Positions 36,509 through 45,052 of a stretch of DNA of 64,000 nucleotides are shown here, piece by piece (the first letter of the stretch is position 1; each line of letters opens with the position of its first letter). Source of the stretch: Luteimicrobium xylanilyticum (lineage in GTDB: Bacteria; Actinomycetota; Actinomycetes; Actinomycetales; Cellulomonadaceae); contig NZ_CP045529.1 in assembly GCF_009429125.1 (NCBI RefSeq), positions 744,001 to 808,000 on the forward strand, given 5' to 3'. The position numbers were made by a program, and so were the translations under genes. The notes under the pieces were generated by a model. The model saw only the letters and a program-made list of their open reading frames with translations, made no database searches and was not told the DNA's origin.

Positions 36509-39500
36509 TCACGAGAGCGTGAACGTGACGGTCGTGGTGTTGCCCGCGACGTCGTACGCGACGAGGGTGTTCTCGCCCTTCGTCGCGCCGAACACGCCGG
36601 GGGTCACGTAGTTGACGTCCGACCACGCGTTGTCGGTCAGGTTCTTCTCGACGCCGTTGAGCGTGACCTTGTCGATCTTGCCGGCGTCGTAGAGCTTGAA
36701 GCTGACCTTGCTGTAGACGCCGTCGGCGCCGACGGTCTCGCCCGCCCCGGTCTTGACCGCGACGGTCGGCGCCGTGGTGTCGACGGTCACCTGCCGGGTG
36801 GACGTCTTCGAGATGTTCCCGGAGGTGTCCTGGGCGTTGTACCGGATGGTGTAGGTGCCGTCCGGCAGGCTCACGGTCGCCTGGTGCGTGCCCGACGTCG
36901 CGCCGCCCGCGACCTTCGTTTGCGTGCTCTTGACGAGCGTGGAGCCGCGGTAGACGTTGGCGACGATGCGGGCCAGGCCGCGGTCGTCGGTGGCGTCCAC
37001 CTGGATCTGCAGCTTCTGGAACGGCCCGGCCGTCGTCGGCGACACGAGGGACACCTCGGGCCGGGTCGTGTCCGCCTTCTCGACGAGGTGGACCCGGTAG
37101 CCGGCGCTCGTGCCGTCCTGGGCGTCGACCGTGACGGTCACGGTGCCGTCCGCGACCGACACGTGGGCCGCGGCGAGGTCGTCGGTCGGGTCCGCGGTGA
37201 CGTCCGCCGGGGTGACGGCCGCCGGGTCCGCGACGGCCAGCGACGCACCGTCGTCGGACGCCGCGGCGTCGACGTCGACCTTCTGCCCGGCCACGGTGAG
37301 CGTCTTCAGGCTCGCGTCGGACGACGCGGCGGGCCGTTCCTTGAGGGAGACCGAGTCCACGAAGAAGGAGCTGACCTTCGTGGCTGCCTCAGGTGCGGCC
37401 GGGTCGCCCGTGCCGATGCGCAGGACTGCGGTCGACGCGTCGAACCCCGCGGGCAGCTTCACGTCGCCCACGAGGTCGACCCAGCCGCCGGGCGAGGCCT
37501 CGACCGAGACGGCCGCCGCGTGGCCCGACCCGTCCCTCACGACGCCGGAGAACGTCGCCGTGCTGCCCGCGGACGGGTTGTCCGCGGCCTTGAACAGGAC
37601 GTGCGCGGTCAGCTGGTAGCTGCTGCCCGCACCGACCAGCCCGGTGAGCGGGTACTGGGCCGCGTCGCCGTCGTACGTGCGGCTCTTCGGGTTGAGCGAA
37701 CGCCCGCTCGACCCGTAGACGGTCGAGTAGCCGGTGTTCGCGACGACCGTGCTGTCGGACTTGGTCTTCGTCACGGTCCACGGGTCGAGCGTGCTGTCGA
37801 ACGTGCCGTTGGCGATCAGCTCGCTTCCCCCGACCTGGAAGGGCAGCGAGGCGCTGACGCCCGAGCCGTCCACGGCGGTCGCCGTGATCGTGGCCGTGCC
37901 GCTGTGCTCGGCGGTCGCGGTGCCGTCCGAGGTGACGGAGACGACCTTCGGGTTCGACGAACTCCACGTCACGGACGTGTCCGCGGCGTCCCACGGGCGG
38001 ACGTTCACACCGAGGTCGGCCGTCTGGCCCTGCGTGAGCTCGGCCTTGCCGCCGTTGACGCTCGCGCCCGTGATCGAGAGTCCCTCCACCTTCGTCGCCG
38101 CGCCCGCGTCGGTGAAGCCGAACTTCAGGCTGTGCAGGTCGGCCACGCTCTTGCCGCTGCTGGAGTGGAACACCAGGTAGATCGCGTGCTTGCCGTCGAG
38201 CGCGTCGAGCTTGGGCACGCGCGCGGTGTAGTCGGCGGCTTCCCTCGGGTCGCTCGCCAGCACGCTGATGCTGCCGACCTTGGCGCCGGCGTTGTGCTCG
38301 TTGTCCCAGGGCCGGTCGACCATGATGTCGATCGTCCCGTCGACGCCCTGCGGCGTCAGGTTGAGGGAGAGCTGGGTGGTCTTGCCGTCGGCGGGCTTGC
38401 CGTCGAGGTTGAAGTACTTGTACCCGACGATCGAGCCGTCGGTGTTGTTGGTGACAGGAGCCGTCGCGTCGCTGGCCTCGGGGTAGTCCGGGTTGTCGAT
38501 GCGCGGGATCTGCGAGCCGCCGGTGACCCAGGAGGCGATTCCCGCCGAGGTCGTGGCGTAGGGGTCGAGGCCGTGGGTCTCGAGGCCCTCGGAGGTGACC
38601 TCGGCCTGCGTGATCTTGACGGCGCCGTCGGCCGTGACCTTCACGTCGATCGGCTCGGCCATGGCCTGGCGGGCGTAGGCGCCGGAGACGGCACGGTGGT
38701 AGAAGACGTACCACTGTCCGTCGATCTTGATGATGCTGCCGTGCGTGTTGTTGCTGGCCATCGTGGTGATGGCCTGGCCGTTCTCGCCGGTCTCGGGCGC
38801 CCGCGCGTCGACGAGTGTGCCCCCGTACGTCCAGGGCCCGAGGGGTGTGTCGCCGTACGCGTAGGCAAGGGTCGCGTTGGACGCGCCCAGACCACCCTCA
38901 CCGTCCGCGGTGACCCGGCTGTAGATGAAGACGTACTTGTCCCCGACCTTGCGCAGCGACGACGCCTCAAAGAACCGGAAGATCCCGTCTTGGTTGTTGT
39001 TCGAGACCATGTCCGTGATCTTGGTGTCCTGCTTGATCTGGTACATGTTGCTCTGCATCTCGGCCCCGTTGGACTGCTGGAAGCCCCAGTAGCCGTAGGC
39101 CTTGCCGTCGTCGTCGATGAAGACGGCCGGGTCGAACCCGAGGTCGCCCCCGGTGGTCTGCGTCTTGGTGTCGTCCTTCCAGTTGATCACCGTGAACGGA
39201 CCCTTGGGGCTGTAGGACTTCGCGACCATGCCGCCGCGGCCGGACGCGGTGTCTTGCGGGTAGAGGTAGTAGGCCTTCTTGGTGCTGCCGTCGGCCTGCT
39301 TCTCGTCGACCGCGGCGATGTCCGGGGCGTAGAACGTGTCGGCCGTCGAGGCTCCCGGGGCGGTGTACTCGAAGATCTTGCCCTCGTACCGCCAGTCGTT
39401 GAGGTCGTCGACCGGCGCCGACCACAGCACGAGGTCGGTGCCGCAGTACGACGTCTTGTTGATGTCGTGCGACCCGTAGATGTAGAGCCGTTCGTGGCCT

Positions 39501-39670
39501 GGATTGTCCGGGTCCTCGAAGACGTGCGGCTCGCCGTCGGGGATGTGCTCCCACTCGGGGAGGTAGGGGTTCGCCGCCTGGGCGGCGGGGGCGACGGCGA
39601 GCACGGTGCCCGTCGTCATCAGCGCGGCCCCCAGCAGCACCGCCAGGGTCCGTCTCAGATGAGTCTTCAA
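36509..39670 (-). CDS. Secreted GH43-family multidomain glycosidase
   Basis: 1053 residues from a TTG at 39670, chosen because AAGGAAGG lies about 8 nt upstream and a signal peptide starts at once (cut near AQA-ANP, ~34). The GH43 five-blade propeller (~35-340) has IPDGEPHVF, GFDPAVFIDDDGKAYGYW and FFEASSLRKVGDKYVF, fitting base, modulator and acid residues. A CBM6-like region (~370-500), a BIG2 Ig domain (~527-610), a CBM4/9-like module (~617-770) and further Ig-like domains (from ~787, ~870 and ~965) follow. Subfamily and linkage cannot be fixed from the sequence; arabinan, xylan or galactan side chains are candidates. An AT-rich palindrome upstream may control it. Confidence 0.85.
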   Translation of the reverse strand: MKTHLRRTLAVLLGAALMTTGTVLAVAPAAQAANPYLPEWEHIPDGEPHVFEDPDNPGHERLYIYGSHDINKTSYCGTDLVLWSAPVDDLNDWRYEGKIFEYTAPGASTADTFYAPDIAAVDEKQADGSTKKAYYLYPQDTASGRGGMVAKSYSPKGPFTVINWKDDTKTQTTGGDLGFDPAVFIDDDGKAYGYWGFQQSNGAEMQSNMYQIKQDTKITDMVSNNNQDGIFRFFEASSLRKVGDKYVFIYSRVTADGEGGLGASNATLAYAYGDTPLGPWTYGGTLVDARAPETGENGQAITTMASNNTHGSIIKIDGQWYVFYHRAVSGAYARQAMAEPIDVKVTADGAVKITQAEVTSEGLETHGLDPYATTSAGIASWVTGGSQIPRIDNPDYPEASDATAPVTNNTDGSIVGYKYFNLDGKPADGKTTQLSLNLTPQGVDGTIDIMVDRPWDNEHNAGAKVGSISVLASDPREAADYTARVPKLDALDGKHAIYLVFHSSSGKSVADLHSLKFGFTDAGAATKVEGLSITGASVNGGKAELTQGQTADLGVNVRPWDAADTSVTWSSSNPKVVSVTSDGTATAEHSGTATITATAVDGSGVSASLPFQVGGSELIANGTFDSTLDPWTVTKTKSDSTVVANTGYSTVYGSSGRSLNPKSRTYDGDAAQYPLTGLVGAGSSYQLTAHVLFKAADNPSAGSTATFSGVVRDGSGHAAAVSVEASPGGWVDLVGDVKLPAGFDASTAVLRIGTGDPAAPEAATKVSSFFVDSVSLKERPAASSDASLKTLTVAGQKVDVDAAASDDGASLAVADPAAVTPADVTADPTDDLAAAHVSVADGTVTVTVDAQDGTSAGYRVHLVEKADTTRPEVSLVSPTTAGPFQKLQIQVDATDDRGLARIVANVYRGSTLVKSTQTKVAGGATSGTHQATVSLPDGTYTIRYNAQDTSGNISKTSTRQVTVDTTAPTVAVKTGAGETVGADGVYSKVSFKLYDAGKIDKVTLNGVEKNLTDNAWSDVNYVTPGVFGATKGENTLVAYDVAGNTTTVTFTLS

Positions 39671-39818
39671 CGCTCGTTCCTTCCTTGGTGCGAGTGTGAC
39701 GAGGTCTCGGGGCAGGAGAGGGCGTCGCACGGGGTGCGGCCGACCTGCGGGTGCCCGGCGGTGGACACCGATCCCTCCTGTCAAGAGGCTCACGGTCGAC
39801 CCTAAGGAAAGGGCTAAC

Positions 39819-39841
39819 GTTTGTCTATGCATAGAACAAAC
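39819..39841. promoter_or_regulatory. AT-rich palindrome upstream of the GH43 gene (operator candidate)
   Basis: A perfect 12-bp palindrome TCTATGCATAGA (39824-39835) is flanked by GTTTG on the left and CAAAC on the right. It stands out in very GC-rich DNA, about 150 bp upstream of the TTG start of the minus-strand GH43 gene. A regulator site is likely; the regulator is unknown. Confidence 0.5.
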
Positions 39842-39912
39842 AAATCGAACTCGCGTCGATGTGCGGGGTCGACCACGCCGGCACGCGCGGGGTCGGGTCC
39901 GGAGGCACCGCA

Positions 39913-39942
39913 GGCGCGGCACGTCCTGCGACGTGCCGCGCC
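39913..39942 (-). terminator. Terminator after the GH3 gene
   Basis: Perfect 13-bp arms (39913-39925 and 39930-39942) with a CTGC tetraloop, about 75 nt past the GH3 stop on the minus strand. Confidence 0.7.
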
Positions 39943-39955
39943 CGTGGCGTTTTCC

Positions 39956-40001
39956 CGGTACAGCGTTCTCTCGGTACAGCGTTCTCTCGGTGCAGGTCTC
40001 T
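39956..40001. repeat. Short tandem repeat, 16-bp unit
   Basis: CGGTACAGCGTTCTCT occurs twice head to tail (39956-39971 and 39972-39987), followed by a third, degenerate copy to about 40001. It lies between the GH3 stop and its terminator. It could be replication slippage or tandem protein-binding sites. The rest of the gene-free stretch 39671-40014 holds only the palindrome at 39819-39841 and the GH3 terminator. Confidence 0.6.
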
Positions 40002-40014
40002 CAGCACTGCAAGG

Positions 40015-43000
40015 TCACGGCCCTGCGGCCGTGACGGTGAGCGTGAACGACTGCGTCGCGGGCGCGAGCCCGTTGATCGCCGTCAGCGTCACCTTGGAGG
40101 TGCCGGCCGTGCCGACCGCCGGCTTCCCGGCGATCGTGGCCGTCCCGTCCCCGTTGTCGGTGAACGTGACACCTGCCGGCAGCGCGCCCGTCTCGCTGAG
40201 CGTGGCGACCGGGTAGCCCGCCGTCGTCACGTCGACCGAGCCCGCGGTGCCCTCGACCAGGGAGCCCGTCGCGCCGGAGGTGAAGCGGGGCGCGCTCCCG
40301 ACCGACAGCACGAACGCCTGCCGGACGGTCTTGCCGACGCCGTTCGACGCCGTGATCGTGATCGGGTACGTCCTGGTCCGGCTCGGTGCCGTCCCGGCGA
40401 TCGTCGCCGTGCCGTCCCCGTTGTCCCGGAACGTCACGCCCGCGGGCAGGGATCCGGACTCCCGGAGGCGTGCGGTCGGCGAGGAGCTCGTCGTCACCGT
40501 GAACGAACCCGCCGTGCCCTTGGCGAACGTCGCGCGGGCATCGGACGTGATCTGCAGCGGTGCGACGTCCACGACGAAGCTCGTGGAGACCGACGTCCCG
40601 CGGTACCTGACGGTCGCCGTCACCGTAGCGATCCCGGAGCCCACGGCCTTGAGCCGCTGCTTCGCGCCGGAGCCGACGACACGCACGACCTTGGACCGGT
40701 TGGACGCGTACGACACCTTGAGGCCCGACGGGAGCGGCACGCTCTGGCCCTTGCTGACGTACCCGTACAGCTTCTGGTCGTTCATCGAGACCGTGAGCTG
40801 CGGGTCGATCGTCGTGTTGACGTCGAACATGACCCGCTGCGCGACCTGCTTCGCCTTGTCGCCGGTCTGGATCGGCTTGGCCGTGACCACGGTCGGCGTC
40901 TCGTGGATCTTCCCCGTGACCTTGACCCTCGTCGACCACACGACGTCGTCGTCCGCGGACGACGTGGCGAGCTGGAAGCCGTAGCGTCCCGGGTCCACCA
41001 CGTACGTGCTGCTGTCCTCGTCGAAGAACGCGAGGTCTGCGGCCTTGACCTTGAAGGTGACGCGCTTGGACTGGCCCGGAGCGAGCTCGACCTTCGTGAA
41101 GCCCTCGAGCCGCTTGAGCGGACGCTCCGCCGACGCCGGCTCGAACGGTGTGGTCACGTAGAGCTGCGGGACCGCGCGCCCCGTGCTCGTGCCCTTGTTC
41201 TTCACGGTGGCCTTCACGACGACCGTGCCGTCCGCCGTGACGTGGCTCTTCGACACCGAGACGTCCGAGTACGAGAACTTCGTGTACCCGAGGCCGTACC
41301 CGAAGGGGTAGCTCGACGCCCCCGTGAAGTACTGGTACGTCCGCCCCTTCGTGTCCGCCGTCGGGCGGATCGTGTAGTCCGTGACCGAGGCGAGCTGGCT
41401 CGCGTCCCGGTACCAGGTGAAGGGCAGGTGCCCGCTCGGGTCGGTCTCGCCGAGCAGGACGTTCGCGAGCGCCGTGCCCTGCTCCTGGCCGTTGTACGAG
41501 CTCCAGAGCAGCGCCGGGGTGGTGTCCTGGAACGACGCGAGGTCGACCTGGCCCACCGTCTCGAGGTAGACGATCGTGCGCGGGTTGGCCGCCTCGAGCC
41601 GGCTGATCATGTCGGACTGCGCGCCCGGCAGGGCCAGCGACGTGCGGTCGTGGTCCTCCGAGGACGTCGTGCCGTCGGTGCCGGCGACGGCGATCACGGC
41701 GTCGTACCTCGCGGCCGCCGCGATCGAGTCCTCGTCCACGGTGGTCAGCTTGTTCGCGGTCGTGCCGCCCGCGACGCCGGGGAGGAAGTCCACGGTCGCC
41801 TTCGGGTTGATCTTCTGCACCGCGGCCTTGATGCCCTCGTAGGCGTCGACGGACTTCGCCTGGCCCGAGGTCGTCTGGATGCTCGAGTAGCCGCCGAGGA
41901 ACAGGCCGCCGCTCGGGTGGGCGAAGTAGCCCACGACGGCGATCTTCGGGGCCCCGGTCCGCGGCACCTGCAGCGGGAGGAGCGACGACTTCTTCGAGCC
42001 GCTCGCGGCAGCGACCTTGTCGTTCTTCAGCAGCACGAGGCTCTGCTCCGCGGCCGACTCGGCCTGTGCGAGACGGTCCGAGGTCTCGGTGACCGCCTGG
42101 TTGGCCTCGCTGCTCACCCACGTGCCGGGGGCGAGCCTCGCGCGGGCCTGGGCGACCCACGGGACGTCGTCCTCGGCGTCGAGCTCGCCCGTCGCGATCC
42201 GTGCCGTGAAGAGGCGCACCACCGAGGTGTCGACGTCACCCTCGTTGTACACGTCGGTCTGGGTCTGGATGCCCTGCGCGACCGCCGTCGGGACCGTGTT
42301 CCCGTACCCGTACTGGTCGTGGTAGCCCGCGTTGCACGCCAGGTCCTCGCCCGCGGAGTTCGCGAACGCCGTCCGCCCGTACTGGTCCAGCGGGGCGCTC
42401 GCCTCCGGCGGCTGCCAGTGGTGGCCGGCCTGGATCTCGTACACCGCGTCGCAGTCACCGGTGAAGTAGCCGGTGAACCCGAACGTCTCGCGCGCCATCG
42501 TGTCCATGAGCTGCACGCTCGCGGCGGCGGGGACCCCGTTGACCTCGTTGTACGAGCTCATGATCGAGCCCGGGTGGCTCTGCTGGATGATGCTCGCGAA
42601 CTGCGCCGTGTAGTACTCGCGCAGCGTGCGCTGGTCCATGTCGGACGAGCCGCTGCGCCGGTTGACCTCGGAGTTGTTCGCGGCGTAGTGCTTGAGCGTC
42701 GCCACGGCCTTGTCGTAGCCGTTCGCCGACGCCGGCAGCTTCCCCTGCTGCGTCTGCCCCTGCAGCCCGTCGACGTACTGCGAGGCCAGGTCCGCGGTGA
42801 GCTTCGGGTCCTCGCTCCACGACTCGTCGTTGCGGCCCCAGCGCGGGTCGCGCGTGAGGTTGACGGTCGGGGCGTAGAAGTCGAGGTTGAGCCGGTTCTC
42901 GGGCGTGATGTCACGCGCCTCGTCGCCGATCTGCCCGGCGACGGCGTAGGTCAGGTCACGGTTCCACGTGCTGCCCATCGACAGGTCCGACGGGTAGGAC

Positions 43001-43329
43001 GTCGTGTTGGTCAGCGTCGTCGCGTTGCCCGTGGGGGTCGTCGTCAGGGCGTTCACGCCATGGTTCGCCTCGTTCCACCACCACCACGCCGCGATCCCGA
43101 GGCGCTCGATCGCCGGCGGTCGGCTGCTGTCCATCTGGGCGGCCTTCTCGGCCAGGGTCATCCGCGAGACCAGGTCGGTCGCTCGCTCTGCGGGCGAGTA
43201 GGCCCGGTTGAGGTAGATCGGCTCCTTCGCGGCCGACGCGCTCGGCGCGCCCGCCACCCCCGTCGCGACGCCCGCGCCGGTGGCCACCAGGCCGACCGCC
43301 GCGAGCGACGCCATCCATCTGCTGTGCAT
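40015..43329 (-). CDS. Secreted GH3-family glycosidase (beta-xylosidase/beta-glucosidase type) with two He_PIG-like Ig domains
   Basis: 1104 residues from the ATG at 43329 (GGGGAG about 9 nt upstream). A signal peptide ends near SASA-AKEP. The GH3 TIM-barrel domain includes NLTRDPRWGRNDESWSEDP, KHYAANNSE and the nucleophile motif GYFTGDCDAV (~residue 291). The alpha/beta sandwich domain has SLVLLKND and WSSYNGQEQGTALANVL, and a fibronectin-III-like domain follows at ~690. A further beta region leads to two similar He_PIG-type domains at ~921 and ~1010, each ending LPAGVTF.DNGDGTATIAG. The layout matches secreted beta-xylosidases that finish oligosaccharides made by the nearby GH8 and GH10 enzymes. 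Confidence 0.9.
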   Translation of the reverse strand: MHSRWMASLAAVGLVATGAGVATGVAGAPSASAAKEPIYLNRAYSPAERATDLVSRMTLAEKAAQMDSSRPPAIERLGIAAWWWWNEANHGVNALTTTPTGNATTLTNTTSYPSDLSMGSTWNRDLTYAVAGQIGDEARDITPENRLNLDFYAPTVNLTRDPRWGRNDESWSEDPKLTADLASQYVDGLQGQTQQGKLPASANGYDKAVATLKHYAANNSEVNRRSGSSDMDQRTLREYYTAQFASIIQQSHPGSIMSSYNEVNGVPAAASVQLMDTMARETFGFTGYFTGDCDAVYEIQAGHHWQPPEASAPLDQYGRTAFANSAGEDLACNAGYHDQYGYGNTVPTAVAQGIQTQTDVYNEGDVDTSVVRLFTARIATGELDAEDDVPWVAQARARLAPGTWVSSEANQAVTETSDRLAQAESAAEQSLVLLKNDKVAAASGSKKSSLLPLQVPRTGAPKIAVVGYFAHPSGGLFLGGYSSIQTTSGQAKSVDAYEGIKAAVQKINPKATVDFLPGVAGGTTANKLTTVDEDSIAAAARYDAVIAVAGTDGTTSSEDHDRTSLALPGAQSDMISRLEAANPRTIVYLETVGQVDLASFQDTTPALLWSSYNGQEQGTALANVLLGETDPSGHLPFTWYRDASQLASVTDYTIRPTADTKGRTYQYFTGASSYPFGYGLGYTKFSYSDVSVSKSHVTADGTVVVKATVKNKGTSTGRAVPQLYVTTPFEPASAERPLKRLEGFTKVELAPGQSKRVTFKVKAADLAFFDEDSSTYVVDPGRYGFQLATSSADDDVVWSTRVKVTGKIHETPTVVTAKPIQTGDKAKQVAQRVMFDVNTTIDPQLTVSMNDQKLYGYVSKGQSVPLPSGLKVSYASNRSKVVRVVGSGAKQRLKAVGSGIATVTATVRYRGTSVSTSFVVDVAPLQITSDARATFAKGTAGSFTVTTSSSPTARLRESGSLPAGVTFRDNGDGTATIAGTAPSRTRTYPITITASNGVGKTVRQAFVLSVGSAPRFTSGATGSLVEGTAGSVDVTTAGYPVATLSETGALPAGVTFTDNGDGTATIAGKPAVGTAGTSKVTLTAINGLAPATQSFTLTVTAAGP

Positions 43330-43447
43330 CGTCGCACTCCCCTCGTGAAGGTGCGGCGGGCCGGGCGGCACCGCCGCGCTGCGGGGCGTCGTGGGCGCCG
43401 CACCACGGCGACCACCCACGACGCCCCGAGATCAGATCGCCACCGAG

Positions 43448-44845
43448 TCAGCGACCTCCCTGGTGGCCACCGTGGCGCCCGCCGTCGTGGCCGCCGTCGT
43501 GCCCGGAGTCCGCGTGCGGTGCGCCGGGCGCCCAGTTCTGGAAGGTCCCGCTGTCGTAGAGGTACCCGAGCAGGTAGAGCAGGCCGTCGAAGTAGCGCGC
43601 CTTGCCCGAGGGGATCGCGGTGTTCCACAGGTCGCGCACGAAGTCGTCGCTGCCGCGCGCGGTGGAGCTGATCGCCGTCGTCGCGTTCATCGCGACGAGG
43701 CCCTCGGCGTGGGCCGGCTCGTACGTGTTCTGTCCCGCCGCGAGGGGCGTGCCGTCCTTGCGGTACCGGCTCACGTACGTGCTGACGCCCTGCTTCTGGA
43801 AGAAGGCCTGGAGGGTGTTCGAGTAGCTCGTCTGCCACTTCTGGGTGCCGTACCAGGACGCGTCGACGTTCGCGTTGGCGATCGCGCGCCACGCGTCCTC
43901 CTGGAACGTCTGGCTGTAGGTGTCGTCGCCCTGCTTCTCCCACGACCACCAGTACGGCGTGCCGTCGAAGTTCGTGTAGCAGGTCGTGAGCCCCGTCGTC
44001 GGGTCGTGGGCGTCCTGCAGGAGCTTCTCGCCGGCCGCCGCGGCCTTCGTCCACTGGGTGGCGTCGTCGCGGTCGAACGTCGCGAAGGCCTTGTAGAACG
44101 CCGGGAGCGCGTACGACGGGTCGGTGAACCCGACCGCACCGGGCGGGGAGAACGTCGGCAGGTAGGTGGCGGCGTCGAACATGTTCACGCCGCCGTCGTC
44201 GGACTGGTGCCACATCGCGTGGAGGATGCGGTGGGCCTCGGAGCCGTAGTCGCGGATCCCGCGCCCGTCGCCCCAGCGACCCGAGGCGAAGACGAGCGCC
44301 GCCGCGATCCACTGGTCGCCGTCGGGGGCGATGCCGGTGTCGATCACCTTGCCCGTGGTGTCCGTGTGCCAGGCGAAGTAGTCCTTGGTGCTGCCGCTGC
44401 TGACCTGCATCTTGGTCTTCGCGAACTTCCAGAGCTTGTCGAACTCGGTCTTGTGGTCGAGCTGGACCGCGATCATCATCGCGTAGCCCATGCCCTCGGA
44501 CCGGACGTCCTGGTTGCCGATGTCCTCGACGTAGGCCATGTCGTCGCCGAGCTCGTAGTAGACGGACTGGCCGTCGGAGCGGTCGGCCGCCGTTCCGGGG
44601 TCGCCGTGGAAGAGCTGGTCCCAGGTCTTCGCGATGCGGGCGTCGACGGCCCGGCCGGAGTAGCCGGCCCGGGCGAAGACGTTGGTGTAGCGGCCGGTGA
44701 CGGCGCCTCCCGTCTGCCCGTGCGCCGCGTGGCCGGGTGACGGCTGGTGGCCGGACCGCGGGGTGGCGTTCGCCGCGCCGACGCAGGTGCCGACCAGGGC
44801 GGCGCTCGTGATCAGGGCCAGGGAGGTGCGAACGGTTCTGCGCAT
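43448..44845 (-). CDS. Secreted GH8 enzyme, probable reducing-end xylose-releasing exo-oligoxylanase or xylanase
   Basis: 465 residues from the ATG at 44845 (AAGGGG about 8 nt upstream). A signal peptide ends near ANA-TPRS. The GH8 (alpha/alpha)6 barrel carries the catalytic-acid motif SEGMGYAMMIAVQLDHK, APDGDQWIAAAL, and WEKQGDDTYSQTF. The C-terminal ~25 residues are a His/Gly-rich tail. GH8 members of this type remove xylose from the reducing end of xylooligosaccharides. It precedes the GH3 gene by 118 bp in the same direction, so the two may be co-transcribed, giving sequential action on xylan fragments. A ROK regulator is divergent. Confidence 0.88.
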   Translation of the reverse strand: MRRTVRTSLALITSAALVGTCVGAANATPRSGHQPSPGHAAHGQTGGAVTGRYTNVFARAGYSGRAVDARIAKTWDQLFHGDPGTAADRSDGQSVYYELGDDMAYVEDIGNQDVRSEGMGYAMMIAVQLDHKTEFDKLWKFAKTKMQVSSGSTKDYFAWHTDTTGKVIDTGIAPDGDQWIAAALVFASGRWGDGRGIRDYGSEAHRILHAMWHQSDDGGVNMFDAATYLPTFSPPGAVGFTDPSYALPAFYKAFATFDRDDATQWTKAAAAGEKLLQDAHDPTTGLTTCYTNFDGTPYWWSWEKQGDDTYSQTFQEDAWRAIANANVDASWYGTQKWQTSYSNTLQAFFQKQGVSTYVSRYRKDGTPLAAGQNTYEPAHAEGLVAMNATTAISSTARGSDDFVRDLWNTAIPSGKARYFDGLLYLLGYLYDSGTFQNWAPGAPHADSGHDGGHDGGRHGGHQGGR

Positions 44846-44931
44846 GAGACACCCCTTCGTGTCGATCGGGCGCGCCGTGGTCCCGAGGGGGCTCCTCGAG
44901 CTGGCTTCGGGATTCCTAGGCGCGCGATGTA

Positions 44932-44947
44932 TGTCCGACTCCGGACA
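44932..44947. promoter_or_regulatory. Inverted repeat in the GH8 / ROK divergent region
   Basis: TGTCCG-ACTC-CGGACA, a 16-nt palindrome 86 bp upstream of the GH8 start and about 105 bp upstream of the ROK start. It is a second operator candidate in this region. Confidence 0.4.
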
Positions 44948-45005
44948 ACGATCGACCGTAGGTCGACCTGTGAGGCCGGTCAAGGTGATCCGGGCGCCCC
45001 GGAGG

Positions 45006-45027
45006 CCTTTAGTTCATCCGCTAAAGG
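45006..45027. promoter_or_regulatory. CCTTTAG palindrome upstream of the ROK gene (operator candidate)
   Basis: CCTTTAG (45006-45012) and CTAAAGG (45021-45027) are separated by 8 nt and end 25 nt before the ROK start. The position and dyad suggest ROK autoregulation, possibly with control of the divergent GH8-GH3 genes. Confidence 0.6.
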
Positions 45028-45052
45028 AGAAAGTCGGCGCTAGGGTTCCGGC

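Noticed and set aside
36032-43671. Long plus-strand open frames opposite the GH43 and GH3 genes
   Set aside because: Shadow frames of the minus-strand enzymes; no signal peptide, ribosome site or domain.
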